Origin: Palsa-504 sp963822765
Lineage (GTDB): Bacteria; Actinomycetota; Actinomycetes; Streptosporangiales; Streptosporangiaceae
NCBI GenBank assembly: GCA_963822765.1
Contig: CAWGJL010000001.1
Coordinates: forward strand, 186,001 to 250,000
DNA length: 64,000 nt
Direction of reading: 5' to 3'
Shown here: positions 7,477 through 15,754 of the stretch, piece after piece
How the letters are laid out: every line of letters starts with the position of its first letter
Position numbering within the stretch: the stretch's first letter is position 1
Made by a program: the position numbers and the translations under genes
The notes under the pieces: generated by a model
What the model saw: the letters and a program-made list of their open reading frames with translations, nothing else
What the model was told of the DNA's origin: nothing
Databases searched by the model: none

Positions 7477-9077
7477 CTAGCCGGGAACCTCGAGAGCGCG
7501 AAGCCACGCCGATCGTGGCCGGAAGGTGGCGGCGCGGCGTCGCCACAGGACGCCGACCGCTACGAGTAGCTCGACCGTCAGCACGGCCACCAGGCCCGTT
7601 CCGCTCCCCGATCCCGAGCCGGTCGCGGTGTCCGGCCCGGAAGCCGGCCCGGCGACGGCCCACGGAGCCGGGTTCTTCCCGGGCAGGCCAGGACCGGACG
7701 GGAACTCCGCGCCGGTCGGAGCGGATAGCCCACTGCCTGGCCCACTGCGGCCCGGCACCCATCCAGGTCCAACCAGGCCACCCGACGAAGCCGCCCCCGA
7801 TGAGGAAGATCCTGACGAGGAAGTCCCTGACGAAGCCGCACCCGGCGAGGAATGGCCGCCGCTGATCATCGCGGTGCCCGGGACTGTCCCGCCCATTCCC
7901 GCAACCGCGCCCCCGGTGCCGCCGGAGCCGCCGGAGCCGCCGGACGGGCCGACTGCCTGCACCGGAGCCGGATGTGCCTGCGACGTGCCAGTCACCGCCG
8001 GTCCGGCGCCGCCGGTCAGGTTACCGACCGCGCCGGTCACCGCGGGCAGCGCGGTTCCGGTGAGATCGGTGACCGTCTGGGCCGTCCCGTCGACGAGGCC
8101 GGTGACGCCGCCGGTCACGGCCGGCAGCGTGCTGTTGACCAGGCCGGTAACCGTACCGGTGACCGCCGAGGCGATGCCGCCGGTCAGGTTACCCACCGTG
8201 CCGGTCACTGCGGGCAGCGCGGTTCCGGTGAGGTCGGTGGCCGCCTGGACCGTACCGTCGGCCAGACCGGTGACGGTCCCGGTCACGGCCGGCAACGTGC
8301 CGCCGGTGGCCGAGGTGACCGTACCCGTCACAGCGTTCGCGGCGCCCGAGGCGGCCTGGGTCACGGTCCCGGTCACGGCGTTCGCGGCGCCCGAGGCGGC
8401 CTGGGTCACGGTCCCGGTCACGGCGTTCGCGGTGCCCGAGGCGGCCTGGGTCACGGTCCCGGTCACGGCGTTCGCGGTGCCCGAGGCGGCCTGGGTCACG
8501 GTCCCGGTCACGGCGTTCGCGGTGCCCGAGGCGGCCTGGGTCACGGTCCCGGTCACGGCGTTCGCGGTGCCCGAGGCGGCCTGGGCTGACCGGTGCCCGT
8601 GACAGCGCTCGCGGTGCCCGAGGCGGCCTGGGTGACCGTGCCCGTGACAGCGCTCGCGGTGCCCGAGGCGGCCTGGCTGACGGTGCCGGTGACGGCGGAG
8701 ACCACGCCGCCAGTCGTGGACTGGTCAGCCTGACTCGGCTGGGCCGCAGGCTGCGACGTGCCGGCCGTGCCCGAGGCCGCCGGGACCGACGCAGCCGCGT
8801 CGGACGCAACCTGGGACACGACGTCAGCTGCCGGCTGGGTCACGACCGATATCGGACCGGCCAAGCCGGTATTCGTCGCCCCGGGCTGATCGGCGGTCTG
8901 CGCGGTAGCCGGCCGGGCGAAAACGATGGCCAGGAGGAAGGCGGCGGCCAGTCCTCCGCAGGCGTACAAGCCCGCGCGCAGCACCAGCCGCCAGAGCCGT
9001 GACGGCCCCACCCTCGGGAAGATGGCGGCATTCCCCTCCACGGGCGCAGGGTACGCAGACCTTTCGTGGCCCGGCAA
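7477..9077 (-). pseudogene. Large Val-Thr-Gly repeat surface protein, interrupted by a frameshift
   Basis: Two adjacent open frames form one protein of about 532 residues if two extra bases near 8587-8596 are removed. The first part (9077 to 8553) has a basic N-terminus, a hydrophobic segment (AGLYACGGLAAAFLLAIVFA) and an Ala-rich TAQTADQ exit, as in a secreted protein. The middle is a 15-residue repeat, ASGTANAVTGTVTQA, and longer VTGTV repeats. The last part has Gly/Ser-rich linkers, a C-terminal membrane helix (GLVAVLTVELLVAVGVLW) and a basic tail (RRRAATFRPR), like a cell-surface anchor, but no clear LPxTG. The break lies inside a tandem repeat, so it may be a real phase change or an assembly error. 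It lies 61 bp upstream of the other repeat gene and in the same direction. Confidence 0.65.
8311..8690 (-). repeat. 45-bp tandem repeat array (15-residue unit)
   Basis: About eight copies of a 45-bp unit (plus-strand start GCGGCCTGGGTCACGGTCCC) lie in this interval. The unit at 8579-8600 reads GGGCTGACCGGTGCCC where its neighbour reads GGGTGACCGTGCCC: two inserted bases that shift the frame. Confidence 0.88.
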
Positions 9078-9181
9078 GAGCCACCCGCCCGGCGATCTAC
9101 CGGCTTGGTCCTCCGTCCCCGGCGCTGACCTGGGCGGACAGGCCAGCGCGATGACATAGACACAAAACCCTTACCAATCCC

Positions 9182-9199
9182 AGATAATCGCGATTATCT
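9182..9199. promoter_or_regulatory. Perfect 18-bp palindrome before the recombinase gene
   Basis: AGATAATCGCGATTATCT is perfectly symmetric and unusually AT-rich for this chromosome. It lies 27 bp before the recombinase start, in the 149-bp divergent gap between the repeat-protein gene and the recombinase. It could be an operator for either gene or a recombination core site. Confidence 0.6.
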
Positions 9200-9226
9200 A
9201 GGACCTTCCGGGGGCAGGGTCAGGCC

Positions 9227-10270
9227 ATGGGCAGCAGCCGCCCACCGGGAATCGAGCTGGTCGCCGCCGCGGCCGATGCCGATCCGGTGACCCGCTTGAT
9301 CCTCGGCTGGCTGGCCGCCAAGCGTTCGGAGCACACCCGGACCGCCTACGCCCGCGATATCGGGATCATGCCGCAGTGCCGGGGCGGCCGTGCGTCCTCC
9401 TGGCTGGGCTGGTGCCAGGCCAGGGGAGTGCATCCGGTCACCGGTGTCTCCGGGCTGCACGTGGCCATGTACGCCAGGCACTTGGACCACGCCGGGCTGG
9501 CCCCGGCGAGCGTGGCCCGCAGGCTCTCCGCCGTGGCGGGCTGGTACGCCTGGCTGGCCGGGCGCGGGCACATTGCCGTCAGCCCCGCGGTCGGCATCGC
9601 CCGGCCCGTACGCGCCACGGCCGGACCGGCCGCGCCGGGCCTAAGCCGAGATCAGGCGCTAGCGCTCCTGCATGCGGCTGACGCGGCGCACGGCTCCCAG
9701 CGGACCCGTACCGCCGCGCTGGTCGCCGTGCTGCTGTTCACTGGCGCCCGGGTCGGTGAGGTCATCGCCGCGGATATCGAGGACCTCGCCACCGAACAGG
9801 GTCGCCGCGTGCTGCGGGTCACCCGTGGGGACGGCCAGCGCCGCACCCTGGCGCTCCCCGGCCCAGCCGCCACCCGGATCGACGCTTATCTGTCCCGGCG
9901 CCGCCGCGCCGGCATCAGCGGACAGCGCGACGCAGGCATCAGCGGCCAGCGCGAAGAACCAGCACGGCGGCCGCTGTTCGCTACCGGAACCGGCAGGCGG
10001 TTGTTCGGCGGCGACGTGTGGCGGCTGGTACGCCGCCTGGCGGCGCAGGCTGGCCTGCCGGACGACCTGGTGGGCCACCTCGGTCCCGAGGCGATGCGAC
10101 ACTCCTTCGCCGCCCTGTACCTGGATGCCGGCGGGTCGCTCGGCGATCTCCAGCAGGTCATGGGTCATGCCGACTCCCGCACTACCCAGCGCTACGGCCG
10201 GGCCAGGCATGGGGCCGGCGGCCCGCCCGGTGAGGTCGTCGCCGCGTACCTGGCCGCCCGGCGCCATTAG
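9227..10270 (+). CDS. Tyrosine recombinase/integrase with altered catalytic residues
   Basis: The 347-residue protein has an N-terminal core-binding (SAM-like) domain (AAKRSEHTRTAYARDI) and a C-terminal catalytic domain. Arg175 (LLFTGARVGEV), Arg291, His314 (VMGHADSRTTQRYG) and nucleophile Tyr323 are present. The usual HxxR is ExxR here (Glu288), and the loop that normally carries the catalytic Lys (GKG) reads RGDG. It may be a weakened or specialised XerD-like enzyme. A 24-bp in-frame duplication (GISGQRDA, GISGQREE) lies at about 9910-9957. No phage or transposon genes flank it. The nearby palindrome and the downstream inverted repeat are candidate sites. Confidence 0.85.
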   Translation: MGSSRPPGIELVAAAADADPVTRLILGWLAAKRSEHTRTAYARDIGIMPQCRGGRASSWLGWCQARGVHPVTGVSGLHVAMYARHLDHAGLAPASVARRLSAVAGWYAWLAGRGHIAVSPAVGIARPVRATAGPAAPGLSRDQALALLHAADAAHGSQRTRTAALVAVLLFTGARVGEVIAADIEDLATEQGRRVLRVTRGDGQRRTLALPGPAATRIDAYLSRRRRAGISGQRDAGISGQREEPARRPLFATGTGRRLFGGDVWRLVRRLAAQAGLPDDLVGHLGPEAMRHSFAALYLDAGGSLGDLQQVMGHADSRTTQRYGRARHGAGGPPGEVVAAYLAARRH

Positions 10271-10381
10271 GACGCGCCAGCCGATAACCCTCAGCTATGG
10301 CCGCGCCCCAACGCCGACGCGCGACCGCGCGGGAAGCAGGCGCGGCATCCAGGCCTGGCAGGCGAAAAGCCTGCTGATTTC

Positions 10382-10435
10382 CATGATCACGAAGACTTTT
10401 TATTGCTATATCGTATAAAAGTCTTCGCGATCATG
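10382..10435. repeat. 19-bp inverted repeat with 16-nt loop downstream of the recombinase
   Basis: CATGATCACGAAGACTTTT (10382-10400) pairs with AAAAGTCTTCGCGATCATG (10417-10435) with one mismatch. The loop is AT-rich (TATTGCTATATCGTAT). It lies in the 270-bp gap between the recombinase and the convergent YbaK-type gene. It could be a bidirectional terminator, but the AT-rich stem and loop are unusual for this genome and also resemble a recombination or attachment site. The rest of the gap shows no gene. Confidence 0.7.
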
Positions 10436-10540
10436 AAACTCTCGCTTCCGAGTTCTGATTGATGCCTCTGGAAAGGGCTGCGGCCCGCAGAACCGGCCCG
10501 CAGAACCAGCCAGCCGCCGGGTCGACAACAAAGCCAAAAA

Positions 10541-11008
10541 CTACCCGCCCACGTCGGCCGGCGTCCCGCCGGTAATCCGGAGCAGCTCGGCGAACGAGGT
10601 CGGGAACACGGTGTGCGGGTGGCCGGCCGCCGCCCACACCACGTCGTACTTGTCCAGCCAGGTGTCGACCAGGGTCCGGATCGGCGCGGGATGCCCCACC
10701 GGAGCGACGCCGCCGATGGCCTGCCCCGTCCACTCCCGGACCGAACGCGCGTCGGCTCGCAGCACCGCCGACGCCCCGACCAGCGCCGCCACCCTGAGCA
10801 CGTCAACCCGGTGCGCGCCGCTGGTCATGACCAGCAGCGGCGCCCCGTCCGCGTTGAAGATAAGGCTGTTCGCGATCGCGCCCACCTCGCAGCCGAGCTG
10901 AGCCGCGGCGGTCGCGGCCGTCGGCGCGGGCTCGGGCAGCTCCCGGACCTGGCCGGCCACGCCTAGATCCCGGAGCGCAGCAGCGAACGACGCATAGTCA
11001 ACCGGCAT
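10541..11008 (-). CDS. YbaK/ProX-type aminoacyl-tRNA deacylase
   Basis: The protein of about 155 residues is a single YbaK domain, which in this family removes mischarged amino acids from tRNA. Seen are the AAQLGCEVGAIANSLIF strand-helix region, SGAHRVD, and the closing GGVAPVGH segment. Length fits stand-alone deacylases. The ATG at 11008 (MPVDYASF) is preferred to one three codons upstream. The ligand is not predictable. Confidence 0.85.
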   Translation of the reverse strand: MPVDYASFAAALRDLGVAGQVRELPEPAPTAATAAAQLGCEVGAIANSLIFNADGAPLLVMTSGAHRVDVLRVAALVGASAVLRADARSVREWTGQAIGGVAPVGHPAPIRTLVDTWLDKYDVVWAAAGHPHTVFPTSFAELLRITGGTPADVGG

Positions 11009-11050
11009 GACCAGCAAGGCTAGCCGGGCCGCACCTGCCCGGCGAACCCA

Positions 11051-12244
11051 TTACCAGGCGACGCTCTCGCCGTTCCCGGACAGGGAACCGGCAGGCAGCT
11101 TCCACGACGCCGGGCTGAAGCGCCCGCCCGCGATCGTCCCCGCCCGCCCGCAGAACGCCGTCAGTTGCGAGCCCCCCGGATTGCTCCACAGCGCCTCGCA
11201 CACCACTGACTGGCGCTCCGAATCCGCCGCGGGCGTGACCGCGCCCAGCATCCGCCCGGTCCGGGCGGAGAACTCCTGCATCTGCGTCACCAGGCCGCCC
11301 TTGCCGTTGAACACGTAGGCGGCGAACACCGTCGAACCGTCCGGGGTGATGAGCGGGCTCAGCGGCAGGCACACCAGGTTGCGGGCGTTGGCGCAGCCCG
11401 GTACCACCACCCGCAGGGGTAGCTGCCGCCTCGGCCCAGGACCCGGCGGCACGGTGTCCAGCAGGCGGACCTGCGCGTCCTGCAGCACCCCGCGGGGTAG
11501 CCACTCGAAGACGAGCGTCCCGTCGCTGGCCAGCGACAGGCCGATCGCCTTCCCGTCGCCGGCGATCCAGGAGCGGCCCACCCCGGTGGCCAGCGAGATG
11601 GTCCTGATCTGGTCGGCCGCCTCGTAGGCCAGCATCCGGGCGTCGGGGGACACCGTGAACCACGGCACGGTCCGGCCCGGCAGGGAAAACACCAGGACCA
11701 GCGGTCCCGGCCGCCCGGAAATACCCAGGCGCTCCTCGTAGAAGCCGACCGACGTTTCGCCCCGCGCGGCGAGCAGGAAGGTGTGGTCGTCGCCTGCCGC
11801 CGCCACCCCGGCGAAACTCGAGCCCGGCGGCGGCGAGACGATCCCCGTCGCCCGCCCGGTGAACGCGTCGGTCACGACCGCGCGCCCGGCGCCGCCTCCG
11901 GTCGTGACCACGTACGGCGCCGCGGCCGGGGCCGCCCCGGGAGCCACAAGCGGGCCCGCCGGGAACCACCCGCCCGGGTGCCACGTCCCGGGCGCGGCCA
12001 GCGGCGCGACCGGAGCCGGCGAGCGAGCAGCGCTGACCGTGATGCCGACCGCGGCCGCGGCCACCACCGCGGTGATCGCGGCGGCCGTCGCGGCCCGCCG
12101 CATCCCGCGCCGCCGGGCCCGCCTCCGCAGGACCCGGATGTCCGGGGCGGGCAGGCAGGCCACCGGCCGCACCCAATCGGCCAGCCCCGCCCGCAGTTCC
12201 TCATCGAGCACGGCGCACCTCTTCGTCGGAATCGTTGAGCTCAC
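11051..12244 (-). CDS. Membrane protein partnered with an ECF sigma factor (beta-propeller-like)
   Basis: The 397-residue protein has a cytoplasmic N-terminus with basic motif RVLRRRARRRGMRRAA and one membrane helix (AAAITAVVAAAAVGITV). A large extracytoplasmic part follows with repeated propeller-like strands (GRAVVTDAFTGRATGIV, WFTVSPDARMLAYEA, SPLITPDGSTVFAAYVF). The GTG start at 12244 overlaps the sigma-factor stop, so it is translationally coupled and may serve as an anti-sigma or sensor. No zinc-binding anti-sigma HxxxCxxC motif is visible. The end is set by the stop at 11051; the last residues are NGESVAW. Confidence 0.65.
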   Translation of the reverse strand: MSSTIPTKRCAVLDEELRAGLADWVRPVACLPAPDIRVLRRRARRRGMRRAATAAAITAVVAAAAVGITVSAARSPAPVAPLAAPGTWHPGGWFPAGPLVAPGAAPAAAPYVVTTGGGAGRAVVTDAFTGRATGIVSPPPGSSFAGVAAAGDDHTFLLAARGETSVGFYEERLGISGRPGPLVLVFSLPGRTVPWFTVSPDARMLAYEAADQIRTISLATGVGRSWIAGDGKAIGLSLASDGTLVFEWLPRGVLQDAQVRLLDTVPPGPGPRRQLPLRVVVPGCANARNLVCLPLSPLITPDGSTVFAAYVFNGKGGLVTQMQEFSARTGRMLGAVTPAADSERQSVVCEALWSNPGGSQLTAFCGRAGTIAGGRFSPASWKLPAGSLSGNGESVAW

Positions 12245-12711
12245 GTTCTAGCCGCCGCCAGCCGGGTCCGGACCGTGCCCACCGAGACCCCGCAGTCGCG
12301 CGCGATCTCCTCCACCGGCAGGTCGGCCAGGTAGTACAGCACCACCGCCTGGCGCTGGGCCAGCGGCAGCCGCAGCAGCGCCACGCTCAGCGCGGTCGCG
12401 GCCAGCGGGTCGCGAGGAGAGCGTTCGTCCGCCAGATGCGAAAGACGCAAAGACAGCAGCGCCGCCCGCCGCGTCCGCCGGCCCGCGTCGATGCACAGCC
12501 GCAGCGCCACCCGCCGCACCCACGCCTGGGGCAGGTCGTAGCGGGCCACCCGGGACCAGCGGGTCAGCGCCCGGGCGAACGCCTCCTGGGCGATGTCCTC
12601 GGCCTGGTGCCGCTCACCTGTGATCGCGGCCACCAGCGCGACCACGCGGCCATAGCTGGCCTCGTAGAACTCCGTGAAGTCGTCGGCGGGAACGGGCACA
12701 TTACTAGACAC
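12241..12711 (-). CDS. ECF RNA polymerase sigma factor (SigE-like subfamily)
   Basis: This is a short sigma-70 protein (about 156 residues). Region 2 runs from DDFTEFYEASYGRVVALVAA through EDIAQEAFARALTRWSRV; region 4 includes LRLPLAQRQAVVLYYLADL and EIARDCGVSVGTVRTRL. GTG 12711 is preferred because an upstream TTG at 12774 would only add a hydrophobic stretch unlike this family. The stop overlaps the start of the membrane-partner gene. It lies downstream of pncB on the same strand. Confidence 0.85.
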   Translation of the reverse strand: MSSNVPVPADDFTEFYEASYGRVVALVAAITGERHQAEDIAQEAFARALTRWSRVARYDLPQAWVRRVALRLCIDAGRRTRRAALLSLRLSHLADERSPRDPLAATALSVALLRLPLAQRQAVVLYYLADLPVEEIARDCGVSVGTVRTRLAAART

Positions 12712-12774
12712 GCCCCAGCCCGCCCCGGGCACCAACCAGAACAGGTAACGATTAAGAAACAGGAGCCAAGACAA

Positions 12775-14124
12775 CTAGTCGAGGTCGTCGGCAGGCTCGA
12801 ACACGGTCGGGATGGCCGGGTAGCCCCGGGACAGCTGCAGCGCGTACGGCGGCAGCTCGGCCAGCGCCGCCCGGTGCTGCTCCCGCGCCACCGAGACATC
12901 CGAACGACCCACCACCGAACCCGAGGAAACCAGCAGGGTCAGCAGCTCCCGGTCCCGCGGCCCGGGATCGCGCGGGCTCAGGCTGATCCGCTCGCTCTGC
13001 GCGATGCCATCGGCGTCAATGTGCCGCATCGCCCACTTGCGCCCGCCGCGCCCCGGCTTGCCCACCGACCGCTTGGCCACCGGCACCAGTTCACTGTCCG
13101 GCTCAGCAGAAGAAGCCCGCGCCACCAGCTTGTACACCAGCGCCGCGGTGGGCGCGCCGGACCCGGTGACCAGCGAGGTGCCGACCCCGTACCCGTCGAC
13201 CGGGACCGCGCCCAGCGCCGCGATCGAGTACTCGTCCAGGTCCCCGGTCAGAATGATCCGCGTCGACAACGCCCCCAGCGCGTCCAGCTCCGCGCGCACC
13301 TGCCGGGCCAGCACCGGCAGGTCGCCGCTGTCGATCCGGACCGCCCCCAGCTCAGTACCCGCCACCGAAATCGCGGTCCGCACCGCGCGCGGCACGTCGT
13401 ACGTGTCGACCAGCAGCGTCGTCGCCTTGCCCAGCGTCTCGACCTGGGTGGCGAACGCGCTGCGCTCGTTGTCGTGCACCAGCGTGAACGCGTGCGCGCT
13501 GGTCCCCGCGCTCGGCACGCCATACGAAAGCCGCGCCTGCAGGTTAGACGTCGAGGCAAAGCCCGCGATATACGCCGAACGCGCGCTGGCCACCGCGGCC
13601 CGTTCATGCGTCCGCCTCGAGCCCATCTCGATCAGCGGACGGTCCCCGGCCGCGGTCACCATCCGGGACGCGGCCGAGGCGATCGCGCAGTCGTGGTTGA
13701 GGATGGACAGGGTCACCGTCTCCAGCAGCACCGCCTCGGCGAATGTCCCCTCGACCACCACAATGGGAGAGCCGGGGAAGTAACAGTCACCCTCGGAGTA
13801 ACCCCAGACGTTGCCGCTGAACCGGTACGATTCGAGGAACGCCAGCGTCGGCGAGTCCACGATGCCCGCGTCGCCGAGGAAGTCCAGGTCGGCCGGGCTG
13901 AAGCGGAACCGTTCGATGGCGTCGAGCAGGCGCCCGGTGCCCGCCACGACGCCGTACCGGCGCCCGTGCGGCAGGTGCCTGGCGAACACCTCGAAGATGG
14001 CTCGGCGGTGGGCCGCGCCGCTGCGCAACGATCCCTGCAGCATCGTGAGCTCATACTGATCGGTCAGCAGTGCAGTCCCAGGCAGGGCGGTCCCAGCCAA
14101 CTCATGGTTCACCGAATTCGTCAC
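12775..14124 (-). CDS. pncB: Nicotinate phosphoribosyltransferase
   Basis: The protein of about 449 residues makes nicotinate mononucleotide from nicotinate and PRPP for NAD salvage. Visible family motifs are TALLTDQYELTMLQG at the N-terminus, EMGSRRTHE, GFASTSNLQA, and the phosphate-binding VRIDSGDLPVLARQVR and TGDLDEYSIAAL. GTG 14124 is chosen because an upstream start would overlap the divergent clpS gene. The pncB-clpS divergent pair is a common actinobacterial arrangement. PncA, the preceding step, is encoded at 524-1087. Confidence 0.93.
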   Translation of the reverse strand: MTNSVNHELAGTALPGTALLTDQYELTMLQGSLRSGAAHRRAIFEVFARHLPHGRRYGVVAGTGRLLDAIERFRFSPADLDFLGDAGIVDSPTLAFLESYRFSGNVWGYSEGDCYFPGSPIVVVEGTFAEAVLLETVTLSILNHDCAIASAASRMVTAAGDRPLIEMGSRRTHERAAVASARSAYIAGFASTSNLQARLSYGVPSAGTSAHAFTLVHDNERSAFATQVETLGKATTLLVDTYDVPRAVRTAISVAGTELGAVRIDSGDLPVLARQVRAELDALGALSTRIILTGDLDEYSIAALGAVPVDGYGVGTSLVTGSGAPTAALVYKLVARASSAEPDSELVPVAKRSVGKPGRGGRKWAMRHIDADGIAQSERISLSPRDPGPRDRELLTLLVSSGSVVGRSDVSVAREQHRAALAELPPYALQLSRGYPAIPTVFEPADDLD

Positions 14125-14158
14125 AGGTGGAAGACTACGTACTAGGAGGTGGGTAGTT

Positions 14159-14449
14159 GTGAGCGTGGCGCCCGCTGAGGTGGATCTTCCGCGGTCCGCA
14201 GACAAACCGGTACCGGACAAGCCCTGGGTCACCATCGTGTGGAACGACCCGGTCAACTTGATGACGTACGTGACCTACGTGTTCCAGCACGTCTTCGGGT
14301 ACCCGAAGAAGAAGGCCACCAAGCTGATGCTCGATGTGCACCACAAGGGCAAGGCGGTGGTCGCCGCCGGGGCCCGGGAGGCCATGGAACACAACGTCGA
14401 GATCCTGCACGGCTACGGCCTGTGGGCCACCGTCCAGCACGACAACTAG
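14159..14449 (+). CDS. clpS: ClpS adaptor for the ClpCP/ClpAP protease
   Basis: The 96-residue adaptor delivers N-degron substrates to Clp. The core PWVTIVWNDPVNLMTYVTYV has the NDP motif that forms the N-degron pocket, and KATKLMLDVHHKGKAVV is the conserved helix. The GTG start at 14159 is fixed by AGGAGG at 14144-14149. It is first in a run of same-strand genes reaching bcp. Confidence 0.95.
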   Translation: MSVAPAEVDLPRSADKPVPDKPWVTIVWNDPVNLMTYVTYVFQHVFGYPKKKATKLMLDVHHKGKAVVAAGAREAMEHNVEILHGYGLWATVQHDN

Positions 14450-14472
14450 CACAAGAGGGACAGCGCACCGGG

Positions 14473-15015
14473 ATGGAACCCTTCCGGCCGACCCGGGGTG
14501 GCGGCGTGCGCGCCGCGCTGGCCCCGGCTGAGGCGTCCCTGCTGCGCAGCCTGGTCGGCCAGGTCATCACGCTGATCGCCCCGGACGGCCCGCCCCCGAG
14601 CCCCTCCGAAGACCTGCTGGACTGGGACGCTCCCGCAAGCCAGCCGGAAACCCCGGACGATCCGGTCCTGGCCCGGCTACTGCCCGACGGGTACCGCGAC
14701 GACCCCGAGGCATCGAATGAGTTCCGCAAGTACACCGAGTCCGGCTTGCGCAGCGCCAAGCACCAGACCGCCCAGGAGGTGCTGGACACGCTGCCCGAGG
14801 CGGGCGGCAAGATCCAGCTCACCGCAGACCAGGCCCAGGCCTGGCTCAAGGCCCTGAACGACGTCCGGCTCGCCCTCGGCGTCCGGCTGGACGTCACCGA
14901 GGAGTTCGAGGAGCAGTGGGGGCGGCTGGCCGCCGACGACCCGCAGTGGGCCGCGTACGAGGTCTACGCCTGGCTCGGTGCCGTGCAGGAATCCCTGGTC
15001 CAGGCACTAGCCTGA
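14473..15015 (+). CDS. DUF2017 protein
   Basis: The 180-residue acidic protein matches the family that follows clpS in many actinobacteria. Typical parts are ALAPAEASLLRSLVGQVI near the N-terminus, ARLLPDGYRDDPEASNEFRK, and a C-terminal helix WAAYEVYAWLGAVQESLV. Function is unknown; linkage to clpS and the Mec/CysO genes is conserved. ATG 14473 follows an AGGGA 13 nt upstream. Confidence 0.87.
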   Translation: MEPFRPTRGGGVRAALAPAEASLLRSLVGQVITLIAPDGPPPSPSEDLLDWDAPASQPETPDDPVLARLLPDGYRDDPEASNEFRKYTESGLRSAKHQTAQEVLDTLPEAGGKIQLTADQAQAWLKALNDVRLALGVRLDVTEEFEEQWGRLAADDPQWAAYEVYAWLGAVQESLVQALA

Positions 15016-15019
15016 GCGC

Positions 15020-15427
15020 GTGCTCAGAATTCGCCAAGACCTGTACGACAAGATCGTGGCCCACGCCCGGGCCGATCACCCCGACGAGGCGTGCGGCGTG
15101 CTGGCCGGCCCGGCCGGCTCGGACCGCCCGGAACGCTTCATCCCGATGACCAACGCCGCGCGCTCCCCGACGTTCTACGAGTTCGACTCCACCGAGCAGT
15201 TCCAGGTGTGGCAGCAGATGGACGACAACGACGAGGAACCGGTCGTCCTGTACCACTCGCACACCGCCACCGAGGCCTACCCCTCGCGCACCGACGTGTC
15301 CTACGCCAGCGAGCCCGGCGCGCACTACGTGCTGGTCTCGACCCGGGACCCCCAAGAAGCTGAGTTTCGCTCCTACCGCATCGAGAACGGCACCATCACC
15401 GAGGAGCCGGTGACCGTAGCGGAATGA
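15020..15427 (+). CDS. mec: JAMM/MPN+ metalloprotease (Mec-type, CysO-cysteine hydrolase)
   Basis: The 135-residue protein carries the full JAMM zinc site: Glu23 (DEACGVLAG) and His79, His81, Ser89 and Asp92 in LYHSHTATEAYPSRTD. In mycobacteria the homologue Mec frees cysteine from the CysO-cysteine adduct. Here it sits directly upstream of cysO and cysM, 4 bp after the DUF2017 stop, so it belongs to the CysO-dependent cysteine pathway. It may also trim the unusual CysO tail. Confidence 0.92.
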   Translation: MLRIRQDLYDKIVAHARADHPDEACGVLAGPAGSDRPERFIPMTNAARSPTFYEFDSTEQFQVWQQMDDNDEEPVVLYHSHTATEAYPSRTDVSYASEPGAHYVLVSTRDPQEAEFRSYRIENGTITEEPVTVAE

Positions 15428-15475
15428 TCCCGGACCGCACCGGGTTGGCATCCAAGGCAAGCAAAGGAGCATTTC

Positions 15476-15754
15476 ATGGCCATCGAGGTTCGCATCCCGA
15501 CGATCCTGCGCACCTATACCGACGGCGCCAAGCAAGTCGAGGGAACCGGATCCACGCTCGCCGAGCTCCTGCTCGACCTCGACGTCAAACACGGCGGGCT
15601 GCGCGAGCGCCTGGTGGACGACGGCGGCCTGCGCCGGTTCGTCAACGTGTACCTCAACGACGAGGACGTCCGCTTCCTGGCCGGCCTGGACACCCCGGTC
15701 AAGGACGGGGACACGGTGACCGTCCTGCCGGCCGTGGCCGGCGGTGGCATCTAA
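15476..15754 (+). CDS. cysO: CysO-type ubiquitin-like sulfur carrier with a two-residue tail
   Basis: This is a 92-residue MoaD/ThiS-fold protein (VRIPTILRTYTDG, FVNVYLNDEDVRFLAGL, VTVLPAVAGG). CysO carries sulfur as a C-terminal thiocarboxylate for CysM. The mycobacterial protein ends in Gly-Gly; this one reads AVAGGGI, leaving two extra residues beyond the expected diglycine. The tail would block thiocarboxylation unless trimmed, a job the adjacent JAMM protease could do. The ATG is preceded by AAAGGAG at 15464-15470. The last 11 nt overlap cysM. Confidence 0.92.
   Translation: MAIEVRIPTILRTYTDGAKQVEGTGSTLAELLLDLDVKHGGLRERLVDDGGLRRFVNVYLNDEDVRFLAGLDTPVKDGDTVTVLPAVAGGGI

Noticed and set aside
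7526..8602. Long plus-strand open frame opposite the repeat protein (Pro/Val/Thr-rich)
   Set aside because: It is the complement of the tandem repeat. Signal peptide, membrane anchor and repeat logic are all on the minus strand.
6601..8690. Tandem arrays considered as CRISPR
   Set aside because: Units are directly adjacent and in frame, with no unique spacers and no cas genes.
10382..10435. CRISPR-like or attC-like reading of the inverted repeat
   Set aside because: Only a single copy is present, with no spacers and no cassette genes; treated as terminator or recombination-site candidate instead.
12235..14145. 636-residue plus-strand frame over pncB and the sigma factor
   Set aside because: Arg/His/Gln-rich shadow; both real genes on the minus strand have clear motifs.
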